This document shows positions 29,471 through 37,353 of a DNA stretch of 54,513 bases, piece by piece (position 1 is the first letter of the stretch; every line of letters begins with the position of its first letter). The translations under genes and the position numbers were made by a program. The notes under the pieces were generated by a model that was given only the letters and a program-made list of their open reading frames with translations, had not been told where the DNA came from and searched no databases. The DNA is from Micrococcales bacterium (GTDB taxonomy: Bacteria > Actinomycetota > Actinomycetes > Actinomycetales > Cellulomonadaceae). The stretch covers positions 1 through 54,513 of the forward strand of contig WRMB01000023.1 in assembly GCA_009777345.1 (NCBI GenBank), given 5' to 3'.

Positions 29471-30111
29471 AGGTCCTGGTCGCGGACGACAACGCCTTCA
29501 TCCGGATGGGGCTGCGGGCCGCGCTGGAGTCCCAGCCCGATGTTGACGCCGTGCTGGAAGCGGCCGACGGCGCCGAGGCGCTGGAACAGATCGACGGTGT
29601 GGACGTGGTGCTGCTCGACGTGCGCATGCCGGTGCGCGACGGTCTGGACGTGCTGCCCGAGCTGTCGGCGGTGACGACGGTGATCATGCTGACCAATACC
29701 GATACGGTGGAGGTCGCGGCCCAGGCGATGCGCTCCGGGGCGTCGGGCTACATCATCCACGGTGCGCTGGACCCGTCCGGGATCGCCGCGGCCATCAGGA
29801 CCTGCCTGTCCGGCGGCACTGTGATGGCCGGGCTGGACCCCTGGCCGGTCTCGACCACGTCACGGACCGCCGAACGGTCGGACTCTGGGCTGTCGCAGCG
29901 CGAGACCGAGATCATGGACCTCATCTCGCAGGGCCTGACCAACGCCGAGCTGGCCGGTCGCCTGTTCCTCAGCGAGAAGACCGTCAAGAACCACATCAAC
30001 CGGATCTTCGCCAAGCTCGGTGTCACCAACCGGGCCCAGGCGATGGCTGCCTGGCTCGGGACCGGTGGGCCCGTGGGCCCAGCCCAGGTAGGGACCAGGT
30101 TGGGCCCCTGA
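29467..30111 (+). CDS. NarL/LuxR-type response regulator
   Basis: 214 aa. Receiver domain with acid pocket Asp7-Asp8, phosphoacceptor Asp51 (VVLLDVRMP) and a conserved Thr (MLTNTD); the C-terminal GerE helix-turn-helix reads LSQRETEIMDLISQGLTNAEL and KTVKNHINRIFAKLG. It is the partner of the preceding kinase. The GGGCCC boxes before the Flp pilin start inside its 3' end, so it is a good candidate to control that promoter and the similar ones in this window. Confidence 0.93.
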   Translation: MKVLVADDNAFIRMGLRAALESQPDVDAVLEAADGAEALEQIDGVDVVLLDVRMPVRDGLDVLPELSAVTTVIMLTNTDTVEVAAQAMRSGASGYIIHGALDPSGIAAAIRTCLSGGTVMAGLDPWPVSTTSRTAERSDSGLSQRETEIMDLISQGLTNAELAGRLFLSEKTVKNHINRIFAKLGVTNRAQAMAAWLGTGGPVGPAQVGTRLGP

Positions 30112-30144
30112 GCACTGTGTCCGCCGCGCCGGGCGGCATAGCGT
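30067..30144 (+). promoter_or_regulatory. Flp pilin promoter with GGGCCC boxes
   Basis: GGGCCC at 30067-30072, 30075-30080 and 30102-30107, the last 31 nt before a -10 TAGCGT (30139-30144). The box-to--10 distance is nearly that of the pilin-calpain promoter (32 nt), and the GTCCGCCG..CGGC stretch between resembles it. Confidence 0.55.
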
Positions 30145-30198
30145 GGAACCATCAAGAACGGCTGGGACTCCTTCCCAACGACCACTGGAGGCAAGACA

Positions 30199-30450
30199 AT
30201 GGAAGCCATCGCCCGTAGGGCCCTGATGACCAAGTACGCCGTCACCGACCACGTCACTGGTGCCTTCGACCGGATGCGTCGGGACGACCGTGGACAGGGT
30301 GCGGTGGAGTACGTTGGCATCATCATCGCTGTCGTCATAGTCCTCGTCGGAGTGATGGCCGTTCTCAAGGAGATCTCCCCCGAGGTCGACAAAGCCATCA
30401 AAGGTGCCATCGAGAAGGTCACCAAGTTCGGCGAGGGCGGGCCGAAGTGA
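30199..30450 (+). CDS. flp: Flp-type major pilin
   Basis: 83 aa. A long leader of about 32 residues ends DDRG/QGAVEYVGIIIAVVIV, the class III cleavage site with Glu at +5, followed by one hydrophobic helix and a short basic/amphipathic tail (SPEVDKAIKGAIEKVTKF). It is the main pilus subunit exported by TadABC. TGGAGG precedes ATG 30199. A strong terminator follows at once, isolating it from downstream genes. Its leader-helix region is the part shared with the three fusion proteins. Confidence 0.95.
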   Translation: MEAIARRALMTKYAVTDHVTGAFDRMRRDDRGQGAVEYVGIIIAVVIVLVGVMAVLKEISPEVDKAIKGAIEKVTKFGEGGPK

Positions 30451-30462
30451 TCATTTGACTTG

Positions 30463-30496
30463 CGCCCGGCCGATATCAGAAGATATCGGCCGGGCG
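30463..30496 (+). terminator. Terminator after the Flp pilin
   Basis: A perfect 15-bp stem (arms 30463-30477 and 30482-30496) with an AGAA loop, followed by a weak T-containing tail. It starts 12 nt after the pilin stop codon and would keep pilin transcription separate. Confidence 0.85.
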
Positions 30497-30649
30497 TTCG
30501 CCGTTATTACGGCAGCGCAGCATGGGAAAGGACCGGTATACGCGGTTTTGCCGTGGCAGCGCTGGTGGGCATCAGTCTTGTGGTTGGCCGTGACAGTTCG
30601 TCCGGGTCGATACCGCTGACTGGCCGTCGAACCGGGCGAGTCGTTCACC

Positions 30650-30684
30650 TATGCTGTGGTCCTGGCCTGACACCGGCCAGGACC
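30650..30684 (+). promoter_or_regulatory. Putative promoter and 5' hairpin of the TadG-like gene
   Basis: TATGCT (30650-30655) is a -10 candidate. Directly after it GGTCCTGGCC/GGCCAGGACC (30658-30684) forms a 10-bp hairpin at or near the transcript's 5' end, which could protect the RNA or be an operator. Confidence 0.4.
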
Positions 30685-30744
30685 AGGTCAGCATTGACGT
30701 GCGCAAGCGATTCTGCATCACCGATTATCCACCGTGGAGGAGAG

Positions 30745-31368
30745 ATGAGAGCCCGTAGACGGCTTGACAGCCAGGGTACTGCCACCATGATGATCATCCC
30801 GGCGGTCATGGTGTTGATGCTCGCCGGGCTGCTCATCATCCGGAACGTCGGGTCGGCCACGACCGACAGTCGACAGGCTCAGGCTGGCGCGGACGCGGCG
30901 GCGCTGGGGGCGGTGAAAGCCTGGTCGGACTCCATGGAGATGACCTTCTACGCGTCGGCGGGCAGCACAGAGCTGATTCCCGAGACTCAGTACACGTACC
31001 CGTTCTCGTTCTTCCGTGGTACTCCTATTTCCATGTACACCATGGGCACATCGGCGGCGGCGGCGTCCTATGCCAGTGCGAACAACTGCTACGTGACGAA
31101 CATGAGCCTCGACACCACCAAGGGCAAGGTGACGGTGACGGTGCGCAACATGGACACAGTGTCGGACACCGGTCAGCAGGCGGAGCGCACGGCAACCGCT
31201 CAGTTCTCGTTCCCGCAGGACTCTGGGGCCTGCATGACCGAGGGCGGTATACTCGGCCACAACCAGAACGGCGGGTGCGATACTCAGTACAAGGGCGGTC
31301 CCGTCGGCACACCGTACAAGGTGGAGATCAAGCTGGTGGGAGACAGCAACAGTTTTGGGTGGGGGTGA
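30745..31368 (+). CDS. TadG/TadE-like pilus-associated protein
   Basis: 207 aa from ATG 30745, preceded by GGAGGAGAG. An N-terminal basic leader and SQGTATMMIIPAVMVLMLAGL form a membrane anchor like that of TadG (no Glu at +5). RQAQAGADAAALGAVKAW is the alanine-rich region typical of TadG proteins. The extracellular part has conserved Cys and a Gly/Asn-rich C-terminus. It is probably a pilus minor component or adhesin. It has its own promoter region after the flp terminator. Confidence 0.82.
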   Translation: MRARRRLDSQGTATMMIIPAVMVLMLAGLLIIRNVGSATTDSRQAQAGADAAALGAVKAWSDSMEMTFYASAGSTELIPETQYTYPFSFFRGTPISMYTMGTSAAAASYASANNCYVTNMSLDTTKGKVTVTVRNMDTVSDTGQQAERTATAQFSFPQDSGACMTEGGILGHNQNGGCDTQYKGGPVGTPYKVEIKLVGDSNSFGWG

Positions 31369-31408
31369 AGCCCTCCCTGCGGAGAGATCCTTTCTGGTGA
31401 GGAGTTGA

Positions 31409-31858
31409 ATGGACGAGTCTTGGGTCAGAGTCGATCCCCGGACCGTGGTCACGGTGATCGCGCTCGATGCGGTGACCTACGTTCTGGTCTACTGGTTGAT
31501 GTTTCGGGCGTTCGAGCCCACGCTGGAATCGCTCGAACCGATGGTGGCGCAGGGTGTCCTGCACGTGGTGGCGGCGGTTCGCCTGACCGCGGTCGGCCTG
31601 TTCGCCACCCGCTCCTTCCGTCGACGCCTCGGGATGGAGACCCGGGTCGGTCCGTTGCTGTCTGTTGGCGTGGGGGCCGCAATCACGCTGACGCTGGGAA
31701 TCGTCCTAGGAATAGCTAGCCGTTCGATGATGGGGGTCGCCGGGCCTTCGGTCGTCGAGTCTGCGATCGGCGTCGTCGAGGGCCTGGTCTTCCCGCTGCT
31801 CGGTCTGCTGTTCGTCATACCAGGCGAAGCAGAAGAGCCTCTCTTCTCGCGACACTAG
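31409..31858 (+). CDS. Small membrane protein
   Basis: 149 aa. Four predicted helices (TVVTVIALDAVTYVLVYWLM; VLHVVAAVRLTAVGLF; LLSVGVGAAITLTLGIVLGI; GVVEGLVFPLLGLLFVI). GAGGAGTTGA precedes ATG 31409. I recognise no family. Lying between the TadG-like gene and the first fusion-protein gene, it may help pilus assembly. Confidence 0.75.
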   Translation: MDESWVRVDPRTVVTVIALDAVTYVLVYWLMFRAFEPTLESLEPMVAQGVLHVVAAVRLTAVGLFATRSFRRRLGMETRVGPLLSVGVGAAITLTLGIVLGIASRSMMGVAGPSVVESAIGVVEGLVFPLLGLLFVIPGEAEEPLFSRH

Positions 31859-31918
31859 CTGTCGGTCCGCAATATTCTTCTGGGTCTACGGACCTGTAGG
31901 GAATGGAGCTGTAGGCCC

Positions 31919-31947
31919 TTGACCGGGGCGTCGAGACCGCCTACCAT
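31919..31947 (+). promoter_or_regulatory. Canonical promoter for the first passenger fusion
   Basis: TTGACC (31919-31924), a 17-bp spacer and TACCAT (31942-31947). Transcription would begin near 31954, about 100 nt before the start codon. It differs from the GGGCCC-type promoters of the other fusions. Confidence 0.6.
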
Positions 31948-32055
31948 CAACTCGATACTGGACTTTGGGCAGTTCGCGTGGGGCCGTCGTCTCGGGACAC
32001 GAGTCAGGCCCATCCGGTCAGAAACCTGGTTGACAATGAGAGACGAGGACAGTGG

Positions 32056-33447
32056 ATGTCTGAGCAGGTAGGCTGTCGGCGGGCGCGCCGCGCGGAAGCC
32101 CGTTCTGACGAGGGTGCGGCGACCATCGAGTACGTGGGCATGATCATTGCGGTCGCCGTCCTGCTGGTCTCGGTGATCGGGTTGTTCACCCCCATGGGAA
32201 ACGACCTCAACCGTGCTCTGTGCGGGGCTGTCGGCAAGGTCGTGGGTGACAGTTCTTGTGCGGGTGCGGGTGCGGGTGCGGGTGAAGACACGGCGGGCTC
32301 CGACCTTCCTGAGAAAGCACCCCCCAAGGGGCCCTATACCACTCACAGTGACGAGACCAAGATTGACGCTGGCCTATCGATCTCCTTTGTCGACATAGGT
32401 GGCGGAATAGTAGCGGCTACTGAGGGCCTGTCAAACGGTACCTATAAAGTGACGTTCGTCGACAAAGCAAGGGTCGGCGTGTCTCTCAGTGCTGGCGAGA
32501 TGAAAGCCAAGCTGAAGGTCGGCGACTACGGCGGCTCGCTGGGAGCCTCCGCTTCGTTCAGCAAGGCTTTCGAGGGAGCGTACGCCGTGGAGTACACGCT
32601 CAACTCGGCCCAGGAGGTCGCAGATCTTAAGGAGTGGGCGGCGCGAGAGTACGGCAAGGATGTCGTCAAGACAGTCGGTGGGCCCCTCAACGGTCTCAAC
32701 GTCGAACTTATTTCGTGGCTGGTAGACAAGATCGATGGATACGACTACAAGCCGCCCGAGCCCAGTGCGATATTCGCTGAGGGGAGTGTGGTCATCGGTG
32801 GAAAGGCGATGGCCGGTGGAATCCTCGCTGGCGGGAACGTCGAGGTCTCCGGCAGCAAGGGGCTGGGTGCTCGCCTGGAACCCAACGGGAACATCACCGT
32901 CTACACGAAGACGACGTTAGACGCGAAGGTCGCGAGCGACTTAGGTCTGGTAAAGTTCACCAATGGTTCCGTCGGCACGGAGGTAGTTATCTCGGTCACC
33001 GTCGACAAGAACCATGACATCACCGAGGTGGGACTGAGCGGCGCCGCTACGGCAGAAGGCTCGTACAACCTCTTCATGCTGACAGGGACGCCGTCGGTGG
33101 GCTCCGGGGGTAAGGGTATCGGTATCAACGCCACGTTCCCGGTGACCGATGCTAATCGGGCAGATACCATTGCTGCGCTGGCCAGACTGGGCGTAGCCAA
33201 TACCGTCGGCGGTACGGCCGTGAGCCAGGCTGCGGCGGTACCTTGGATCATGGACCAGGCCAGGACCAACGGTGACGTCTCGGCCCAGACGTACGACGTC
33301 GCGGCGGACAATATCGTCAACGCGGCCCTGGGACTGAAGGCACCTGCACTCGGCGGGGTAGGCATGGAGCTGGACGCGTCCAGGACGTCGAAGACCAGCA
33401 CCGGTGCCTGGTACCTTGGCCGCAACAATACCTGGGTCGAGTGGTAG
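32056..33447 (+). CDS. Flp-type prepilin leader fused to a large glycine-rich passenger (paralogue 1)
   Basis: 463 aa from ATG 32056. The N-terminus SDEG/AATIEYVGMIIAVAVLL (predicted cleavage after the Gly, Glu at +5) copies the pilin signal. A short Ala/Gly repeat (AGAGAGAG) and an acidic linker lead to a 370-residue passenger rich in Gly, Val and Thr with alternating β-strand patterns (GTYKVTFVDKARVGVSL, AEGSVVIGGKAMAGGI). I recognise no domain. It is a paralogue of the protein at 34345-35637 (shared DGTY.VT.VDK, FPVTDANR/IPVTDANR). An LpqN-like lipoprotein gene follows. Codon use is less GC-rich than in the Tad genes, which suggests transfer or fast evolution. Confidence 0.82.
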   Translation: MSEQVGCRRARRAEARSDEGAATIEYVGMIIAVAVLLVSVIGLFTPMGNDLNRALCGAVGKVVGDSSCAGAGAGAGEDTAGSDLPEKAPPKGPYTTHSDETKIDAGLSISFVDIGGGIVAATEGLSNGTYKVTFVDKARVGVSLSAGEMKAKLKVGDYGGSLGASASFSKAFEGAYAVEYTLNSAQEVADLKEWAAREYGKDVVKTVGGPLNGLNVELISWLVDKIDGYDYKPPEPSAIFAEGSVVIGGKAMAGGILAGGNVEVSGSKGLGARLEPNGNITVYTKTTLDAKVASDLGLVKFTNGSVGTEVVISVTVDKNHDITEVGLSGAATAEGSYNLFMLTGTPSVGSGGKGIGINATFPVTDANRADTIAALARLGVANTVGGTAVSQAAAVPWIMDQARTNGDVSAQTYDVAADNIVNAALGLKAPALGGVGMELDASRTSKTSTGAWYLGRNNTWVEW

Positions 33448-33460
33448 GAGAACGTTCTTG

Positions 33461-34069
33461 GTGCAGAGGAGAGCCTGGGGTGTCGTCCTCGCGATGATCG
33501 TCAGTGCAGGTATCGCCGGTTGCGGCGGTGGTGACAGCTCGTCGTCGGCCGCGGAACCGAGCCCGTCGGTCTGGGCACGTCCGACCGGCAGCCCCATGAC
33601 GATCGAGCCGGTGACGACGGTCGACGGCGCGGAGCTCTTCGAGTCCGACGGCCTGTCCGTCCTCGTCCCGGACGGCTGGGAGACCCGTCGCAGCGAGCAG
33701 CCGGAGTTCGTGCAGATCATGGTGCTGCGGGCGGACGACGAACGGAACCCGGTGGTGCTGACGATCCTGGCGCAGCCGGGCAGTGCGGACGTGGTGGAGA
33801 CGACTGCCAGCGTAGCGTCCGCCGAGCTGGCGATATCGGGCGCCACCGATCTGGAGCAGCACCCGGCGACCTGGTCGGGCTGGCGGTACGCGAGCGGTAT
33901 CACGGGCGTCTTCGACCAGGGCAGAGATGGCGTGGTCACCGATTTCGTCCAGGTGGTCGCCCTGTCCGGTGACGGGAAAGTTGTCGGGGTGACGGCGCAG
34001 GCACCCCGCGGGCAGCTGGACGACGCGTTGTCCTACCAGGTGCTGCGGTCGGTGAGACCCGTCGGGTGA
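33461..34069 (+). CDS. LpqN-like lipoprotein, partner of passenger 1
   Basis: 202 aa. Signal peptide with lipobox IAGC (AMIVSAGIAGCGGG), then a Ser-rich linker and a domain of the PsbP/Mog1/LpqN type: DGLSVLVPDGWETRR, an acidic loop and the C-terminal helix DDALSYQVLRSVRPVG. GTG 33461 is favoured by similarity to the second copy; TTG 33458 is better spaced from TAGGAG. It starts 13 nt after the fusion gene. It should be lipid-anchored outside the membrane, where the passenger would be exposed. Confidence 0.83.
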   Translation: MQRRAWGVVLAMIVSAGIAGCGGGDSSSSAAEPSPSVWARPTGSPMTIEPVTTVDGAELFESDGLSVLVPDGWETRRSEQPEFVQIMVLRADDERNPVVLTILAQPGSADVVETTASVASAELAISGATDLEQHPATWSGWRYASGITGVFDQGRDGVVTDFVQVVALSGDGKVVGVTAQAPRGQLDDALSYQVLRSVRPVG

Positions 34070-34246
34070 ACGGGTGAGGCTGGCCGGTGCCCGTCGCGGT
34101 CGCCGGGACGGCTCTTCATGGCGTGCGCCGTCGTCTGTGCGGTGTCGTTGCGGCCGTACCGCCGACGACGGGGCTGTAGTGCGGTCGAGGGACGCATGGT
34201 GTCATGCCGGTCCGCTGGTGCCGCCCGCCTGGGAAGACGGGTCTGT

Positions 34247-34344
34247 GGGCCCAATGTCGAGGGCCCGTGGGCTCTCGTTCCGACGACCCGGCAGCGGCTA
34301 GCCTGCTGCAGTCATCAGTCTGTGCTCAGAAGGTGAGAGACCCG
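34247..34344 (+). promoter_or_regulatory. Shared-design promoter of the second passenger fusion
   Basis: GGGCCC (34247-34252), 8 nt, GGGCCC (34261-34266), 32 nt, -10 TAGCCT (34299-34304), then CAGAAGGTGAGAGACCC before GTG 34345. The spacings equal those of the pilin-calpain promoter, and GGGCTCTCG and CGGCTAGCCTGC are conserved. The rest of 34070-34246 shows no gene. Confidence 0.7.
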
Positions 34345-35637
34345 GTGAGTCGTCTTGTGTCCCGCGTTGCGGCCAGCACGCGCCAGGAACGAGAGGGGGG
34401 CGCTGCGACGATCGAGTACGTCGGGATCGTCATCGCGACCTCGCTTCTCGTCGTCGCCCTGATCGGCATGGTGCCGTCGGCTCGGGAGCAGCTGATATGC
34501 ACCGCGAAGCAGGTGAACGCCCCGATCGTCGGCGGCTCGAACTCGGGCAGCTGTACCGTCAGCGGTGGGGGCAGCAGCAACAAGACCGAGCCGCCCAAGC
34601 CGACGAAACCACCATGTGTCGTTCGCAGTGACACAGAAGCGCGTGACACTTCGATTTCTATTGTCGTCGTCGAGCTCGGTGGTGCAGTGGAGATGACCAA
34701 AGAGTTGCTGTCGGACGGCACCTACCGGGTAACGCTCGTCGACAAGTACAAGGCTGGTCTCTCGAGGAGCGTGAACAGGGGGGATATCGAAGGGAAGGTC
34801 TACGGGCTCCTTCAGGGGGCGGTCGGCAAGGAATACCTGATGAGCGCGGATCAGGTTGCAGATTTTGAGAACTGGGCGATGTACGAGCAGTTTGGAAGGG
34901 GTTGGGTTGCGCCTGAGTACCAGCCGCCTCCGGCCAACGCGACCTACGGTGAGCTCGGTGCGGTCATCGGCGGAAAGGGATCGGTAGAGGGGATACTCAG
35001 TGCCGAAGGAAAGCTGGGTGCTGCTGCAGGTGTCCGTTACGACTCTAACGGGAACACCACCTCATATATAAAGGTGACCGTGGACGCGCAGGCCGCAACT
35101 GATACGAAAATACAGGCCGAGGGTTCTGGTGGGGGGGAGCTGGTCGCGGCGGTCACTCGTGACCGGAGCGGTAGAGTCATAGAGGTAGGGCTTACCAGTG
35201 CTATTTCGGGAAAGGGTGGGCTCAACATCGCCCCGTTGGCAGGAGTGGAGCTACCGCAAGGAGACGATGCAACATTAAGCCACGAGGTGCTTTCGGCTGG
35301 CGGGAGCGCTGTCATGACCATGACGATCCCAGTGACCGACGCCAACAGGGTCCAAGTAGAATCCGCGCTGTACGGTCTGGTTGTGCCAGGGGGGCAGGTG
35401 CCGGCGTTGGCATGGCTTGGGTACGAGTCTGCAACCAGCGGCGATTTCCAGACCCAGACGTTCACACTCGTGGACTCCTCGGGCACGAAAGGGGGGATCG
35501 AGTCCAAAGATGGGTTTGGGTTCGGAAAGCTGCTCGGCTTCGAGACGAGTTGGTCGAGTGCGTCGCTGGTCAGCACCGGTGTCTGGGACTACAACCGTGA
35601 TACTGGCGGCTGGGACACGAGGGAGGAGTGCAAGTAG
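34345..35637 (+). CDS. Flp-type prepilin leader fused to a large passenger (paralogue 2)
   Basis: 430 aa from GTG 34345. The leader-helix is REGG/AATIEYVGIVIATSLL (Glu at +5). A Ser/Gly/Lys/Pro linker leads to a 340-residue passenger with the same pattern as paralogue 1: a first strand pair (SISIVVVELGG), LLSDGTYRVTLVDKYKAGLS, a middle helix, then Gly-rich strands (GAVIGGKGSVEGILSAEGKL). The two passengers are clearly related but diverged. No domain is recognised. The stop TAG overlaps the lipoprotein's GTG start by one base. The AT-rich patches (for example around 35065-35115) differ from neighbouring genes. Confidence 0.82.
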   Translation: MSRLVSRVAASTRQEREGGAATIEYVGIVIATSLLVVALIGMVPSAREQLICTAKQVNAPIVGGSNSGSCTVSGGGSSNKTEPPKPTKPPCVVRSDTEARDTSISIVVVELGGAVEMTKELLSDGTYRVTLVDKYKAGLSRSVNRGDIEGKVYGLLQGAVGKEYLMSADQVADFENWAMYEQFGRGWVAPEYQPPPANATYGELGAVIGGKGSVEGILSAEGKLGAAAGVRYDSNGNTTSYIKVTVDAQAATDTKIQAEGSGGGELVAAVTRDRSGRVIEVGLTSAISGKGGLNIAPLAGVELPQGDDATLSHEVLSAGGSAVMTMTIPVTDANRVQVESALYGLVVPGGQVPALAWLGYESATSGDFQTQTFTLVDSSGTKGGIESKDGFGFGKLLGFETSWSSASLVSTGVWDYNRDTGGWDTREECK

Positions 35638-36251
35638 TGCGGAGAGCCTGGGGCGTCGTCCTCGTGCTGATCGTCGGTGCGGGCCTGGCGGGATGCGGCG
35701 ACGACTCTGAGACATCGGATGCGACGGGTTGGCCGAAGCCGACCGGCAGCTCCACGACGGTCGAGCCGACGTCTGAGATCAGGGACGCCAAGCTCTTCGA
35801 GTCCGACGGTGTGTCGGTCCTCGTCCCGGACGGCTGGGAGACTCGACGCACGGAGCAGCCGGAGTTCGTGCAGATCAGGGTGGTCCGGTCCGACGACGAG
35901 CGGAACCCGGTGCTGGTGACGGTCCAGACACCGCTGGTTATTGCCGACCAGACGCAACCCGGTACCGCCGACACCGTGGAGACGACCGCCACGGTAGCGT
36001 TCTCTGAGCTGGCCATAGCGGGCGCCACCGACCTGGAGCAGCATCCTGCGACCTGGTCGGGCTGGCAGTACGCGAGCAGCATCACGGGCGTCTTCGACCA
36101 GGGCGAAGATGGTGTGGTCACCGATTTCTTCTACGTGGTCGCCCTGTCAGATTCGGGACTGGTCGTCGCGGTGTCCGCGCAGGCGCCTCAAGGCCAGCTG
36201 GACGACGCCCTGTCCTACCAGGTGCTGCGGTCGGTGAGACCCGTTGGGTAA
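35637..36251 (+). CDS. LpqN-like lipoprotein, partner of passenger 2
   Basis: 204 aa. Lipobox LAGC (VLIVGAGLAGCGDD) and the same PsbP/Mog1/LpqN-like domain as the gene at 33461-34069. The two lipoproteins are closely alike: VPDGWETRR, GATDLEQHPATWSGW and DDALSYQVLRSVRPVG are identical. GTG 35637 has GGGAGGAG 8 nt upstream and overlaps the fusion gene stop, so the pair is co-translated. Confidence 0.85.
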   Translation: MRRAWGVVLVLIVGAGLAGCGDDSETSDATGWPKPTGSSTTVEPTSEIRDAKLFESDGVSVLVPDGWETRRTEQPEFVQIRVVRSDDERNPVLVTVQTPLVIADQTQPGTADTVETTATVAFSELAIAGATDLEQHPATWSGWQYASSITGVFDQGEDGVVTDFFYVVALSDSGLVVAVSAQAPQGQLDDALSYQVLRSVRPVG

Positions 36252-36433
36252 CGGTCCAGGCCGGTGCCCGTCGTGGTCGTCAGAGTTCGTCGTCGCGACC
36301 TGACTCACGCGCCTGGCGTCTGGCGTAGTCGGGTTCCGCGGTGCTGATTAGGTCGGTTGTGTTCCTGCCGGGTGGAGTCCTGAGCCCTTTTTGGCATCCG
36401 CCGGGCCCGGGGTACCCGTCTCTGCAGGTCTTG

Positions 36434-36590
36434 GGGCCCAAGGGCGAGGGTCTGTGGGCTCTCGCCCTGGCGGCTCGCCAACGGCTAGCCTGCTGCGATT
36501 CGTAGCCTGTTCCAGAAGGTGAGAAGACCGGTGGATCGTCGTTCGTGGGCCTCCTACCTACCTCGCCCCCTGTCGATGGTCGGCCGATAA
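36434..36590 (+). pseudogene. Orphan shared-design promoter with a 19-codon relic
   Basis: GGGCCC (36434-36439), 8 nt, GGGTCT (36448-36453), 32 nt, TAGCCT (36486-36491) and CCAGAAGGTGAGA form the third copy of the promoter. GTG 36531 opens VDRRSWAS.., like the VDRHTSHA start of the pilin-calpain gene, but TAA 36588-36590 ends it after 19 codons. The stop lies in the arm of a 100-nt inverted repeat. A former fusion gene was probably lost here. Confidence 0.65.
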
Positions 36591-36681
36591 GAGAGTCCCG
36601 GTTCGTGGGTTCCACGCCGTTCCACCGTTTCGAAACAGTGGAACGGCGTGGAGTCCTCGAGTCGGGGCACCCTTATCGGCC
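36582..36681. repeat. 100-nt inverted repeat
   Basis: The sequence is centred on TTCGAA (36629-36634). The outer arms GGCCGATAAG/CTTATCGGCC pair fully, the next 19 pairs are imperfect, and 15 inner pairs (36611-36625 with 36638-36652) are perfect, with GTTTC/GAAAC at the centre. I count 41 of 50 pairs. It could be a miniature transposable element or a recombination site. Confidence 0.85.
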
Positions 36682-36720
36682 CACAAGTGGGAGGGGGGTC
36701 CGTCTGGCAGGTGCGTGGTC

Positions 36721-36977
36721 TCCGGACGGGCACGGCAGACAGCACCCGTAGGCCACCGGGCAAGCATCTGCCTACCACCCGCCCGGCCCGGCGAGCATCC
36801 GCCCACCGCTCTGGGTCCGGACTCCTCACCGGTGAGGGCACCTGGCACCGGCGCATCCCCGGCGTCGTGCTGCCCGGACCGTCCGGGGCCGAAGACTTCC
36901 GCGGTACCGGTCCGGGCGGGTGGTAGGCGGGTACGGACCGGTCCGGCTACGGGTGCCGCCCGCCGGGCCCGTCCGGT
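36721..36977. repeat. Second large imperfect inverted repeat (about 257 nt)
   Basis: Perfect 17-nt arms at 36770-36786 and 36912-36928 and 10-nt arms at 36742-36751 and 36947-36956 share one centre (36849); the flanks continue with partial pairing. No convincing gene lies in 36591-37150; this and the 100-nt repeat are what the stretch holds. Confidence 0.65.
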
Positions 36978-37155
36978 AGCTACGTCACCCAGCAACGACC
37001 TGCACGCCAGGCCAGGGTCTGGCTCTTGGCTCACTGTGCCGCCTCGGTGAACGAGGCCTCCCACCCGCACTCTCGATCGCGAAGGGCCGCGTCGGGTTGC
37101 GCACCGCCTGCCCGTAGGATGGGCCGGTCGTTTCTGTCGGAGGCTGGAGGTCGTG

Positions 37156-37353
37156 GTGCGCAAGATGCCGATCGGCATCCAGACCTTCGCGAAGGTCGAG
37201 GGCGGCTGCTACTACGTGGACAAGGACAGACGCTACGTCGACAATCTGGCCGACGGCGTCCACCTCGGCGGGGTCAAGCTCTCCACGCGGGACCACAATA
37301 TCGTCGCCTTCGACACCCAGACCCTTACTGCGGGCACGAGAGAGAGCCGATGA
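37156..37353 (+). pseudogene. Internally deleted AAA-ATPase-like (PD-(D/E)XK) gene
   Basis: 65 codons from GTG 37156. The start, KMPIGIQTFAKV..CYYVDKDRRYV, matches the extreme N-terminus of the large AAA-ATPase_like family (usually PIGI.DF....YYYVDKT). The end, GGVKLSTRDHNIVAF, matches its extreme C-terminus (GVSFS..TRNI). Some 400 or more central residues, including Walker A and the nuclease core, are gone without breaking the frame. GGAGG precedes it, and its TGA overlaps the moxR ATG, so translation through it may now only drive moxR. A TAGGAT -10 lies at 37115-37120. Confidence 0.7.
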
